Shown here: positions 35,282-44,003 of the stretch, in pieces
How the letters are laid out: each line of letters opens with the position of its first letter
How positions within the stretch are numbered: the stretch's first letter is position 1
DNA from: HyVt-337 sp964428895
GTDB taxonomy: Bacteria; Planctomycetota; Phycisphaerae; SM23-33
Assembly: GCA_964428895.1 (NCBI GenBank)
Contig: CAYRZU010000005.1
Span: 9,499 to 73,498, forward strand
Direction of reading: 5' to 3'
DNA: 64,000 bases
Notes under the pieces: generated by a model
Seen by the model: only the letters and a program-made list of their open reading frames with translations
Databases searched by the model: none
What the model was told of the DNA's origin: nothing
Made by a program: the position numbers and the translations under genes

Positions 35282-35297
35282 GGAGGTACGGGTGAGG

Positions 35298-35534
35298 CTA
35301 CTGCTTGGCCTTCTTGGCGTCGGGTTTCATGAAGTAGTCCGAGCCAAACTTGCGCTGGAACTTCTCGACGCGGCCGGCCGCGTCGACGAACTTCTGCTTG
35401 CCGGTGTAGAACGGATGGCAGGCCGAGCAGATGTCGACTTGCATGTCGCCCTTGGTTGAGCGGGTGGTAAACGTCTCGCCACACGCACAGCGAACGGACA
35501 TCTCTTTGTATTCAGGATGAATGTCAGTCTTCAT
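35298..35534 (-). CDS. rpmE: 50S ribosomal protein L31, zinc-binding type
   Basis: 78 residues from the ATG at 35534, normal for L31. Starts MKTDIHPEYKEM. The zinc-binding cysteines in RCACG and ICSACHPFYTG mark the C+ form. The tail is Lys-rich. Upstream frame extension is not coding: a promoter lies at 35571-35599. Confidence 0.96.
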   Translation of the reverse strand: MKTDIHPEYKEMSVRCACGETFTTRSTKGDMQVDICSACHPFYTGKQKFVDAAGRVEKFQRKFGSDYFMKPDAKKAKQ

Positions 35535-35570
35535 GGGTAAACGGCCCTTTGTCAACAATTCGAGCCCAGT

Positions 35571-35599
35571 AAGATACCGTCCTGGGCCCCCCAGAGCAA
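35571..35599 (-). promoter_or_regulatory. Possible rpmE promoter
   Basis: Minus-strand TTGCTC (35594-35599) and TATCTT (35571-35576) with a 17 nt spacer, 36 nt before the rpmE ATG. The boxes are weak (3 and 4 of 6), but the spacing is ideal and the same TTGCTC box occurs before the aconitase gene. Confidence 0.4.
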
Positions 35600-35795
35600 G
35601 AGACAATTCGCGTCGTCGGCGGCCCCAACACCACCAAAAGAGGCCAAGGTTCACTGGACGACTCACAAGTGTTGTGCCGATGGGACTGTAACGAGAATTC
35701 GGGCGAGCGACAGCCATGGCTCGAGCCGGTGTAGGCCGAGCAGATGTTCCGTGGCTACCATATCGCCTCGCGACAGTCGCATGGGAGATTCACGT

Positions 35796-36002
35796 ATGGC
35801 CAAGAAGGTTGCCAAGAAGAAGAAAGCCGCCAAGAAGAAGGTTGCCAAGAAGAAGGTCGTCAAGAAAAAGGCCGCCAAGAAGAAGGTCGCCAAGAAGAAG
35901 GCCTGCAAGAAGTGCGCACCGAAGAAGAAGGTAGCCAAGAAGAAGGTGGCCAAGAAGAAAGTGGCCAAGAAGAAGGTCGCTAAGAAGAAGGGCAAGAAGT
36001 AG
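35796..36002 (+). CDS. Lysine-rich histone-H1-like repeat protein
   Basis: 68 residues from the ATG at 35796 (GGAGA upstream), built from about 13 pentapeptides of the form AAKKK/VAKKK and ending GKK. One central unit is replaced by ACKKC, giving a CxxC. More than half the residues are Lys, so it should bind DNA or RNA tightly, like the H1-like tails of bacterial histone analogues. Nucleotide repeats of 15 nt mirror the protein. It has its own terminator. Confidence 0.8.
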   Translation: MAKKVAKKKKAAKKKVAKKKVVKKKAAKKKVAKKKACKKCAPKKKVAKKKVAKKKVAKKKVAKKKGKK

Positions 36003-36030
36003 CCTTCGGCAACCGATTCACGAAGCACTC

Positions 36031-36065
36031 AAACGGGCCGACCACGTGTCGGCCCGTTTTCTTTT
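36031..36065 (+). terminator. Intrinsic terminator of the histone-like gene
   Basis: AAACGGGCCGAC and its exact complement form a 12 bp stem with a 5 nt loop, followed by TTTTCTTTT. It starts 28 nt after the stop codon. Confidence 0.85.
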
Positions 36066-36087
36066 GGGCGAAACGAGGCGCAAGACA

Positions 36088-36116
36088 ACAGCCCCCGGCG
36101 GCTAGCCGAGGGCTGT
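36088..36116 (-). terminator. Hairpin downstream of the ThuA-like gene
   Basis: ACAGCCCTCGGC on the minus strand pairs with the opposite arm at 11 of 12 positions around a 5 nt loop, 27 nt past the ThuA-like stop. Only a short T-containing run (TTGTCTTG) follows, so it may be a weak or factor-assisted terminator. Confidence 0.5.
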
Positions 36117-36143
36117 CGAGGGTGCGTCCTGTGACCGGGTGGG

Positions 36144-36875
36144 CTACTTGAGGAACCAGCCCAGTTCCGGGTTGGAGCAGGTCGAGTTGGCCCGGGGGCC
36201 GGTGGGCTTGGCCCAACGGCAGGTGTTGGTGATGACCTTCTGGACGTTCTCGTTGTAGAACACCGGGTAGGTCTCGTGGCCGGGACGGAAGTAGAACAGC
36301 TTGCCGGCGCCGCGTCGCCAGGTGCAGCCGCTGCGGAAGACCTCGCCGCCTTCAAAGCTGGAGATCAGGATCGTCTCATCCGGCTCGGGGATATCGAACA
36401 TCTCACCGTACATCTCGACATGGTCGATGATGAAGTGATCGTCGATGCCCTGAAGGATCTCATGGCCCGGGCGGGTGACCCACAGGACCTCGCGTTCGGC
36501 GACTTCTCGCCATTTGAGGTTGCAGGTCGTGCCCATCAGCTTGGTGAAGATCTTGGAAAAGTGGGCGCTGTGGAGGCAGATGATGCCCATCCCGGCCATG
36601 ACGTGTTCCCAGACGCGCTGGACGACGGCGTCATCGACCTCGCCGTGGGCGATGTGGCCCCACCAGGTGATCACGTCGGTGTTGGCCAGGACCTCGTCGG
36701 TCAGGCCGTGCTCGGGCTCGTCCAGGATGGCGGTGCGGGCCTCGATGTCGTCCTGGGTATTCAGGAAATCAGCAATGTAGGTGTGCATTCCGTCCGGATA
36801 GAGCTCCTGAGTCTCTTTGGTGACCTTTTCGTGGGCGTTTTCGCCCCAGACGGTAACGCGAATCTTCTCGGCCAT
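36144..36875 (-). CDS. ThuA-like domain protein
   Basis: 243 residues of the ThuA-like glutamine-amidotransferase-fold family. Signs are the opening RVTVWGEN, the ITWWGHIAHGEVDD strand-loop, GIICLHSAH at the nucleophile-elbow position (Cys-Leu-His), the HEILQGIDDHFIIDHVEMYGE segment and FYFRPGHETYPVF near the end. Family members are linked to trehalose or other sugar use. No sugar genes are adjacent, so the substrate is open. A strong GGAGG precedes the ATG. Confidence 0.88.
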   Translation of the reverse strand: MAEKIRVTVWGENAHEKVTKETQELYPDGMHTYIADFLNTQDDIEARTAILDEPEHGLTDEVLANTDVITWWGHIAHGEVDDAVVQRVWEHVMAGMGIICLHSAHFSKIFTKLMGTTCNLKWREVAEREVLWVTRPGHEILQGIDDHFIIDHVEMYGEMFDIPEPDETILISSFEGGEVFRSGCTWRRGAGKLFYFRPGHETYPVFYNENVQKVITNTCRWAKPTGPRANSTCSNPELGWFLK

Positions 36876-36919
36876 GGGTTTTCCTCCAAGCCTGGTTACG
36901 GGTTGACACGGAAAGGGGA

Positions 36920-36948
36920 TATATAGCCGCGGAGAGCCCCCTTGCCAA
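36920..36948 (-). promoter_or_regulatory. Promoter of the ThuA-like gene
   Basis: Minus-strand TTGGCA (36943-36948) and TATATA (36920-36925) with a 17 nt spacer, 44 nt before the ATG. Confidence 0.5.
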
Positions 36949-37141
36949 GGCGAGAGGTCGATTTTTCTGCCCGAAATAGCCGATCTTGGAGTAAGCTACT
37001 GGGTCTAGAATTTCTGCGCAGCCGATGGATGCGCAGGGTACTCCGTATGTGCTGTTGGCGGCCATATGCGGGGCGGAACAGAACCGCCTCGGCGGACGTA
37101 TAAGACGGGTGCGACGCCGGCACAAGAAGGATGACAATCGC

Positions 37142-39952
37142 GTGAAACGACGCTTGAGTTCAATGAGCCGATCGTGGCTGTGGGTATTGGGGTTGGGCTT
37201 GTTGGTTGCGCTGGCCGGGTGCGTGGAGCCGGCAACGGCCCCACAGGCCGAGCAGCCGCCGGTTGCCGAGTCGCAGGAGCCCGTTCCCGTTCCTGCCGAT
37301 CCGGATGTCCTGCACGTTCCGGCCGAGACCGACCCGACCGGGCCGGTGGCCGTCGAGCAGCCTGTGCCGCCGACCAAGGGCCCTCAACCGCCCGCCGAGC
37401 CGGCCGAGCCGGTGGAGGCCGTCGAGCAGCCCGAGCCGGAAACTCCGGCCTCGCCCACCGAGATTGCCCCCGCCGAGCCGACCACTCAGCCGTTCGTCGC
37501 TACGGCCGAGCTCCGCGAACGGGCCATTGCCGCCGCCCTGGCCGGCAACTTCCGAGAGAGTTTCGAGGCGCTGTCGTCCGCGACGAACGCATTTTCCGGT
37601 GACCCGCAGACGTTGGACGCCATCGATCTGCTCGAACGCTATCTGGCCCGGCAGGACCAGTCCAATGCTGAACGGACAGCGGAGTACGACGAAGCCGTCC
37701 AGCGCGTCGGAATGGCCATGATGCTCCAACGCTACGTGGATGACGGGGTTGAGCAAGACCTGCGAGACCTGCTGGCCGAGCATATCGATGACCTCAGTGG
37801 AGCCTACGAGAGTGTCTCGCCGCCCGATGCAGTTCAGGACGCCGACGAGCCCGTGGCGGCAGCGCTGCGCGACGAAAGCCTGGGGGGAGTGGATGCATCC
37901 ATCGAAGTCGTGGAGGCAATGACGGGCGCGCTGGCGGGGCGGTCGGGCCCGTACGCCGAGAAGGCCCTGGCGTTGGCAAAGGTGTTGGCCGGGCAGCTTC
38001 GTCTGTATCGGCAGGCGTGGTCCGACGCGTCCTTCGAGACCCCGGCCAAGCATGAGGCGTCCATCCGGCGCCTGCGCCGGCTGGAGAGCGATTTGGTCGA
38101 CGCCGTTGGCGACGTGGATGTGCTGGCTTCGGAAGCGCCCTGGCGACCGGCCTTGATTCAGGCGTCGATTGCCTCGCGCTGCGTTCCCGCCGACAAGACC
38201 ATGACCGACCAGCAGTGGTACCGCGACTTGGTGATGGACATCGAGCAGCGGGCCCAGGCCCTGATGGACGAGGCCGAGTGGCTGCAGGCGTTGGCCGCCT
38301 ACAGCGGGCTGAAGATGCTGGACGAGGACAGCGACGAATACGAGCGGATGGTCAAGCGCACCCGCAAGCACGTCCGCGTGCTGGGCCTTTACAGCCTCCG
38401 TGAAACCGACGAAGCCGACGAGGACGAACTCGCGACGACGCAACCGGCGTCGATCGAGGACGAAGAGCTTTGGCGGGAATACGTCCAGGGCATCAATGAG
38501 CGGATGGTGCGCGTGATCATTTCCCGCGTGGAGAGCTTCTACGTGACCTCGGTCGACTACCGCGACCTGATCAACGGGGCTTTGGGCAGCATCCAGGTGT
38601 TGGTCGAAACGCCCCAGGTGACGGGCACCTTCGAAGGGCTCTCCGATGACACCAAGCGAGAGGCCTTCGCCACCGCCATTCAAGAGGCGCTGGATCACGT
38701 GGCCATTAAGCAGGACCCGCTGGACCACTTGGACCTACTGCTGGCCTTGAAGACGGTTCTGGACGAGTCGGAAAAGACCGTTGAACTGCCCGTCTCGGTG
38801 CTGGGGATGGAGTTCACCCACGGATTCCTGGGCGAGCTGGACGAGTTCAGCCAGCCGATTTGGCCCAACGATGTTCCTCGATTCAACAAGGCCATGAAGG
38901 GCCGTTTCGTGGGCGTGGGCATTCAGGTCGAAAAGGAAATCGGCGAGCCGCTGAAGGTGGTCATGCCGATCGCCGACACCCCGGCGTTTCGGGCCGGCAT
39001 TAAGGCGGGCGACCTGATTATGGCCGTCGACGGCGTGCTGACCGAGGAACTTCCCATCGATCAGATCATCGACATGATCGTCGGCGAGAAGGGCACGACG
39101 GTGGTGCTTCGGGTTCGCCGGCGGGGGATGTTGACCCCGGTGGACATGCCCATCGTGCGAGACACGATCAAGATCGCTTCGGTCAAGGGCTGGCGCCTCA
39201 AGCCGGACGGCCAATGGGACTACATGCTCGATCCGGCCTCGGGGATCGGCTACATCCGCGTGACACGGTTCACCGAGGGGACCCCGTCGGATGTGGCGGC
39301 GGCGTTGAAGGACCTCCGGGCCCAGAACGCCAGCGCGTTGGTGTTGGACTTGCGACTCAACCCGGGCGGGCTATTGCGAGAGGCCAGTCGGACCGTCAAT
39401 GAGTTCGTCGAAGGCGGGCAGATTGTCATGACCCGCGGGCGACACGTACCAAAGACGGAGATCAACGCCAACTGGCGTGGCCGTTACACCGACGCTCCGC
39501 TGATCGTGCTGATTGACGAATACTCGGCGTCGGCTTCGGAGATCGTCAGCGGCGCCCTGCAGGACATGGGGCGGGCCACCGTGGTCGGCCAGCGCAGTTA
39601 CGGCAAGGGCAGCGTGCAGCAGGTGCTGCCGATTTCCGGCCCGCCGGACGAGGCCCTGTTGAAGCTGACCAGTGCCTACTACTACGTCGGCCCGTCGGAG
39701 TACCTGGTGCACCGGACTAACGGCGCCAAGGACTGGGGGGTCGAGCCGGACATCGAAGTGCTCATGACGCCGCAGCAGACCAAGCATTGGCTGGAAATTC
39801 GCCAGCAGACCGATCTGCTGCACGAGGTCGATCCGGATCAGTTGGAGGCCGATCTGGCCGAACAGTACGAGGCGGACATTCAGTTGCTCACGGCGGTGAC
39901 GTTGCTGAAGCTCAAACAACTGGCCACCGAACCGGTGCAAGCGGCTCGTTAG
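37142..39952 (+). CDS. S41 C-terminal processing protease, lipoprotein with large N-terminal domain
   Basis: 936 residues from the GTG at 37142 (AAGGA upstream); an ATG at 37163 is the alternative. A basic start and hydrophobic core end at lipobox LAGC (Cys27). A Pro/Glu-rich linker of about 90 residues is followed by about 430 helical residues of unknown fold. Then come a PDZ domain (about 590-690) and the tail-specific protease core with catalytic Ser797 in YSASASEI and Lys822 in SYGKGSVQ. It is probably anchored in the outer or inner membrane and trims exported proteins. Typical CtpA is about 400-450 residues, so half of this protein is lineage-specific. Confidence 0.92.
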   Translation: MKRRLSSMSRSWLWVLGLGLLVALAGCVEPATAPQAEQPPVAESQEPVPVPADPDVLHVPAETDPTGPVAVEQPVPPTKGPQPPAEPAEPVEAVEQPEPETPASPTEIAPAEPTTQPFVATAELRERAIAAALAGNFRESFEALSSATNAFSGDPQTLDAIDLLERYLARQDQSNAERTAEYDEAVQRVGMAMMLQRYVDDGVEQDLRDLLAEHIDDLSGAYESVSPPDAVQDADEPVAAALRDESLGGVDASIEVVEAMTGALAGRSGPYAEKALALAKVLAGQLRLYRQAWSDASFETPAKHEASIRRLRRLESDLVDAVGDVDVLASEAPWRPALIQASIASRCVPADKTMTDQQWYRDLVMDIEQRAQALMDEAEWLQALAAYSGLKMLDEDSDEYERMVKRTRKHVRVLGLYSLRETDEADEDELATTQPASIEDEELWREYVQGINERMVRVIISRVESFYVTSVDYRDLINGALGSIQVLVETPQVTGTFEGLSDDTKREAFATAIQEALDHVAIKQDPLDHLDLLLALKTVLDESEKTVELPVSVLGMEFTHGFLGELDEFSQPIWPNDVPRFNKAMKGRFVGVGIQVEKEIGEPLKVVMPIADTPAFRAGIKAGDLIMAVDGVLTEELPIDQIIDMIVGEKGTTVVLRVRRRGMLTPVDMPIVRDTIKIASVKGWRLKPDGQWDYMLDPASGIGYIRVTRFTEGTPSDVAAALKDLRAQNASALVLDLRLNPGGLLREASRTVNEFVEGGQIVMTRGRHVPKTEINANWRGRYTDAPLIVLIDEYSASASEIVSGALQDMGRATVVGQRSYGKGSVQQVLPISGPPDEALLKLTSAYYYVGPSEYLVHRTNGAKDWGVEPDIEVLMTPQQTKHWLEIRQQTDLLHEVDPDQLEADLAEQYEADIQLLTAVTLLKLKQLATEPVQAAR

Positions 39953-40005
39953 CCGCCGGGGCCGGGCAATAGCCCGACAGCGAGAGAATCCTAATGGTAC
40001 GTGTC

Positions 40006-40031
40006 ACATGGCCACGCTTGCGTGGCCATGT
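40006..40031. terminator. Hairpin between convergent protease and RDD genes
   Basis: ACATGGCCACG and its exact complement form an 11 bp stem closed by a CTTG tetraloop. It lies between two convergent stops and could end transcripts from either side. T-runs are weak on both sides. Confidence 0.55.
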
Positions 40032-40081
40032 TGCGTTTGAAGGGACTTGGCGTCGGATGGCTCGGCCATGTCCGGAGTCGA

Positions 40082-41809
40082 CTAGGCCTGGTTGTCGGGC
40101 TCTCGGTCGGCGTGGTTGCCCATGATCGGCGGCTGCAGCGGCAGGGGCGCCTGGGTGACGACCAGTGTCCGGCCGACGACGTCTCCCAGCCGTTGGCGGC
40201 GCGGGCTGAACAGGGGGAAGATCAGCAGCAGCGGCATGCGGTCGATCATGGCCTTGGGCACGTTCCGGTAGACCGCCTGCAGCCACGTGGGGCCTTCGCC
40301 CGTGACGGATATGACACGGAGTTTCAGAAGCTTCTTGCCCAACGTCGCGCCAAAGCATGCGTCCATGACGACGTTGTAAGCGAAATACAGGCCCATGCCG
40401 GCGATGTGAATCGTGGCGCCGGCCCAGGTCTGGAGCACGGGCGTAATCAACTTGCCCATCTTCGTCGGCGTGGTCGCCTGGCGCAGCTGTTCGACGGTGA
40501 TCCACTCCCGCTCCAAGGCCCAATAGATGGTGGCGAGTGTGACTATCGCTACAAAGGGGACAAAGTCGATCAGGCCCGCCACGAAGCGCTTGTCCAGCGG
40601 GGCGATTCGCAACTCGGCGGGCAGGGGCGGCTCGCCCAGGCTTCCCCGGCGGCGCAGGAAGAACATCGCCAGCAAGAGCACCAACAGGGCCGTGCCCAAC
40701 ACGTTGTCGATGGCGATGCCGCCTTGATCAAGAGGGCTGGCGCCGAAGGCCTCGATGGGCCGGGGGGGCTCGGCCGAACCGTTGACCTCGCAGAAGGTCA
40801 ATTCAGCCTGGTCGGCGTGGAAGCGGACCAGGCCGACTCGGTCGCCCAGGGCCGCCCCGACCAGCCGTCCGTCGGCCGGGATCAACACCTCCTGGCCGTC
40901 TCGCGTGACGGGCTGGAGGTGGATCGTCTGATCGTCTTGGATGGTGGCAATGGTCAGGGCCGTTGTCCCATCGGTGGCCTCGGCGGCCAAGACCATGCGG
41001 ACCTGTCCGGCCAGCACCGCCATCAGCAACGGTCGCGCGGGGGCGACGGGGTCGGGCAGGTCCAGGCGCCGCCATTGCTCTTGGGCCCACAGCCACAGCT
41101 GCAGGTCCGCGGCCGCGGGGTCGCTTAGCAGCAGGTACAGCTGATTGTCCCGGGCCGAAGCGAAGACGGTGGTGGCCTCGCCCAAGTCCATATCCGGAAG
41201 CTCGCAGATATACTGCCACTGTTGGTCGAGGGTCTGGAAGCACGCCAACGATCCCCGAAGGCTCGATGCGGGAGCTTCCTGCGGCGGAATCGAGTCGATG
41301 GCCTCGCCGTCCGATTTCACAACGGGCTCGGCGGGTGTGGGAGGGGGATCGATTCGCGGCACCACGGCCAGGATGGATGCCCCTTCGGCGGGGCCGTAGC
41401 CGGTGGCGTCGGTCAGCGCTAGCGGGGCGGCGCCCTTGGGCCAGCGCTCGTGGGTGGGCGGGGCCCCCTGGATCATGCGGCCATCCGGTGTGAAGGCCAG
41501 GCAGTCCAGGGGATCGATCAGGAACAGGTTCAGCCGATGACCGGCAGCGCTGGCTCGGAGGATATTGCCGCGAAGCCCTCTCCGGACCCATTGCTGGTCG
41601 GCGTCGTTGGCGCCGATCCGCCAGGGCAGCAGGTCGAAGGTGATCGCTTTGGTGTCTCGCCGGATGATCCACAGCAGTTCGGTGCTGCCGGCGACGAGAA
41701 GGTTGTCGGCCTCGGTGGTGTTTTCGGCGTGGGCGGGCCAGGTGGGGGCCAGGGCCGCCAGGGCCATCGCCAACAGGCACAATTGAGCTTGTAGGGTCAG
41801 GGAACGCAT
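40082..41809 (-). CDS. RDD-family membrane protein with large N-terminal exported domain
   Basis: 575 residues. Signal peptide (LLAMALAALAPTWPAHA), then about 340 residues rich in beta strands with Trp/Gln/Asp-rich repeats that could form a propeller-like sensor. One helix (LGTALLVLLLAMFFL) follows, then a C-terminal RDD domain (about 410-560: PLDKRFVAGLIDFVPFVAI, then TLGKKLLKLRV). RDD proteins are membrane proteins of mostly unknown role, some implicated in ion exchange. Last of a co-oriented gene set; starts 7 nt after the lipoprotein gene. Confidence 0.85.
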   Translation of the reverse strand: MRSLTLQAQLCLLAMALAALAPTWPAHAENTTEADNLLVAGSTELLWIIRRDTKAITFDLLPWRIGANDADQQWVRRGLRGNILRASAAGHRLNLFLIDPLDCLAFTPDGRMIQGAPPTHERWPKGAAPLALTDATGYGPAEGASILAVVPRIDPPPTPAEPVVKSDGEAIDSIPPQEAPASSLRGSLACFQTLDQQWQYICELPDMDLGEATTVFASARDNQLYLLLSDPAAADLQLWLWAQEQWRRLDLPDPVAPARPLLMAVLAGQVRMVLAAEATDGTTALTIATIQDDQTIHLQPVTRDGQEVLIPADGRLVGAALGDRVGLVRFHADQAELTFCEVNGSAEPPRPIEAFGASPLDQGGIAIDNVLGTALLVLLLAMFFLRRRGSLGEPPLPAELRIAPLDKRFVAGLIDFVPFVAIVTLATIYWALEREWITVEQLRQATTPTKMGKLITPVLQTWAGATIHIAGMGLYFAYNVVMDACFGATLGKKLLKLRVISVTGEGPTWLQAVYRNVPKAMIDRMPLLLIFPLFSPRRQRLGDVVGRTLVVTQAPLPLQPPIMGNHADREPDNQA

Positions 41810-41816
41810 GGCAAAG

Positions 41817-42782
41817 TCAGGGCAGGCGGCTGGCGGGCCGGTCGACGCGGACGATCCGCTCTTGGGGCATCCCGGCGGGCAGATGGTCGCGGAAGCGGCA
41901 GGCGGCCGGTTCTCCCTTGGGGTCGGTGGTTATTTCCGAGAGGCGCAGGCGGATCTGGCTGTGATTGCCTGGCCAGGTGATACGGATGTCGGTCGGCACG
42001 AATACGTGGGGGTCGTCCGGAGTTACATTCGCGCTGCCGTAGAATGTGGCGGGCAGTGCGTATTCGCCCATGTCCGCGGCCATGGCGGTCATCCCCCCCC
42101 CGTCGATGAACTCCATGTGGAACGGTCGGGCCGGCTGCGAATCGGACCAGCGCAGATGCGTGCGGCGGTTCAGGAGGATGTTCCTGGACCCCACCTGTCG
42201 CTCGATGTGATTGAGCACATAGGCGTAGTCCGGCGGGTCGGTGTCCATGGTCAGGGCCATTGCCGGCAGTTGGGTCAGGTCTGTCGGCCAGGCGGTTACG
42301 TTCAGCACAGCCAGCAGGTCCAGGGGGTTGACGGCCATTTGCTGGGCGTAGGGGGCGCCGGCGTGGTCGCAGTCGCCCCAGTAGGCGGCGCCGTTGTCGC
42401 CGAGCTTGTACCAGAAGTAGTAGACGCTTTCCTCACGGCTGACGCCGATGCGGAACAAGTCCATCCCCATTTCGCGACCGATCAGAACGAAGTCGTGCAG
42501 GCCGGCTGCATCCGGCCCCTTGAACAGCATCAGGATGCCGTTGGGCGTCGCCAACGGACTGGCGGACCCCCATGTCATGGGCAGGCCGCCGTCGGGATTG
42601 GCGATGACGATCTCCATTCGCACCCGCGCCCACAACTGTTCGACCTGATTGGCGTTGGTGTTGTGGCCTTGGATGAGTTCCTTCAGCGACAGTTCCTCGG
42701 TCGGTAGGGGCTGGACACACCCGGCCGGAGTGACCACGAGCACCGCCAGAGCCGCCATTGCGATCCGTCGCAGACTCGTCAT
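41817..42782 (-). CDS. Predicted lipoprotein of unknown function
   Basis: 321 residues with a lipoprotein signal (ALAVLVVTPAGC, Cys22). The body looks beta-rich, resembling LolA/LolB-like or outer-lipoprotein sorting folds (HNTNANQVEQLWARVRMEIV opening), but this is only a resemblance. It overlaps the upstream gene by 4 nt (ATGA) and ends 7 nt before the RDD gene. No family assigned. Confidence 0.75.
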   Translation of the reverse strand: MTSLRRIAMAALAVLVVTPAGCVQPLPTEELSLKELIQGHNTNANQVEQLWARVRMEIVIANPDGGLPMTWGSASPLATPNGILMLFKGPDAAGLHDFVLIGREMGMDLFRIGVSREESVYYFWYKLGDNGAAYWGDCDHAGAPYAQQMAVNPLDLLAVLNVTAWPTDLTQLPAMALTMDTDPPDYAYVLNHIERQVGSRNILLNRRTHLRWSDSQPARPFHMEFIDGGGMTAMAADMGEYALPATFYGSANVTPDDPHVFVPTDIRITWPGNHSQIRLRLSEITTDPKGEPAACRFRDHLPAGMPQERIVRVDRPASRLP

Positions 42783-43285
42783 GCCGGGTCCTCCATGATC
42801 TCGCCGAGGTGTTCGCTGAGGTCGGCGATCTGGGCTTCATCCAGCTTGGGGTCGATAACGTCGTGGGTGCGGTCCGAGCCGCGCGTGCGGAGGCGCCAGA
42901 CCTCGCGGCCCAGGCCGTCGGTTTCGGTGTGATCGTAGACCAACAGCTTCTTGCGCATCAGGATCAGCGTCAGCACGTAGCGGAAGTTGATGCGGCTGTC
43001 TTGGTCGGCGCCTTCGAGGCGTTCGAAGAGATTCATGAGAAGCTCGTTGTCGATCAGGAGCTTCTTTTTGGCTTGGGGCTCGGGCACGCGCGTTCGCCAG
43101 ACGCCCAGGACCTTGGGGTCGTCGTCGCAGGGGTGTTCGTCCCAGTGGGCGACGCAGTAGTCCTCGCGGGCCAGCCCGTCGTCGGTGTCGCGCAACACGG
43201 CCACAAACTCCTCACCGGGCTCCATCTGACGGCCCGTGCCGACGCATACGCCGGCGGGCTTGGCGATGTCGTATTCCTTGGCCAT
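42779..43285 (-). CDS. Conserved small cytoplasmic protein of unknown function
   Basis: 168 residues. The N-terminal third has spaced Cys/His residues (Cys14, Cys44, His47, Cys53) in a GE-F-V-L-R context that may form a zinc-ribbon-like fold. The C-terminal part is helical (NELLMNLFERLEGADQ) and acidic. Overlaps the lipoprotein start, indicating coupled translation. The strict linkage to a lipoprotein and an RDD protein suggests a shared pathway. Confidence 0.75.
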   Translation of the reverse strand: MAKEYDIAKPAGVCVGTGRQMEPGEEFVAVLRDTDDGLAREDYCVAHWDEHPCDDDPKVLGVWRTRVPEPQAKKKLLIDNELLMNLFERLEGADQDSRINFRYVLTLILMRKKLLVYDHTETDGLGREVWRLRTRGSDRTHDVIDPKLDEAQIADLSEHLGEIMEDPA

Positions 43286-43290
43286 GGGTG

Positions 43291-43917
43291 CTACGCCAGC
43301 ATCGTCCCGCCGATGGCTTCGATTTCGTCGAGGAGTGTGACGGCCCGGGCCAGGTCATCGGCCGACGACTGCTTGACCTCGGCCGCCGCGGCCGAGTCGG
43401 TCAGGGTCGGTATATTGACGCGAACGTTGTAGTCGCTCAAGCGAACGGCCGCGGCCAGCAGCGTGGCTGAGGCCATCAGGTCGGTGATCAGCCAGGGGTT
43501 GACCTTGCCGGCCAGTTCCTTCATGTCGTCCATGACAGCCAGGGCGAGTTTCATGGCCTCGCGGGGTACGTCGATGGCTGCGGCAGTGGCGAGTTGGACG
43601 GCCTCGTCCTTTTCCGGCCCGTCGTCCTGGCGTGAGGCCCCCTGATAGAGCTGATAGGCTTTGGCGTCGTCGGCGACGAGGTCCTGGAACATCTGGCAGG
43701 CCTTGGCCAGGCGGTCGGCCAGATGCCCGTAGTAGTCTTCGTGCTCGGCGAACTTCTTCTTCCCTTGCGTGAAGACCAGGGACATCTGCCCCAGGGCGAC
43801 GCCCATGGCGCCAACGGCGCCGGCCACGCTGCCGCCTCCGGGGGTGGGGGTCTTGGCGGCGGTGGCGGCGATGAAATCCTTGACCGGCAAATCCATGAAG
43901 TTGATGCTCTCGCTCAC
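43291..43917 (-). CDS. Cyclodeaminase/cyclohydrolase-family protein
   Basis: 208 helical residues of the FtcD C-terminal/FchA family, which act on formimino- or methenyl-tetrahydrofolate. The signature TPTPGGGSVAG (about 23-33) and the later NPWLITDLMASATLLAAAVR segment are present. It begins at GTG 43917 with AGAGGAAGGG upstream; an ATG at 43896 is the alternative. Stand-alone, without the FtcD transferase half. 5 nt before the next gene in the set. Confidence 0.88.
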   Translation of the reverse strand: MSESINFMDLPVKDFIAATAAKTPTPGGGSVAGAVGAMGVALGQMSLVFTQGKKKFAEHEDYYGHLADRLAKACQMFQDLVADDAKAYQLYQGASRQDDGPEKDEAVQLATAAAIDVPREAMKLALAVMDDMKELAGKVNPWLITDLMASATLLAAAVRLSDYNVRVNIPTLTDSAAAAEVKQSSADDLARAVTLLDEIEAIGGTMLA

Positions 43918-44003
43918 AACGTTTCCCTTCCTCTCAATGCGGTTGGCTGCAATCGTGGCGGACGGCTTGGACCCGGCGCGGGCCGGGGTCGTTGGTGGTG
44001 GGG

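Noticed and set aside
35796..36002. Repetitive lysine-rich ORF as an assembly artefact
   Set aside because: It has a start, a ribosome binding site, a stop and a strong terminator, and unit-to-unit variation in the DNA. It was kept as a gene.
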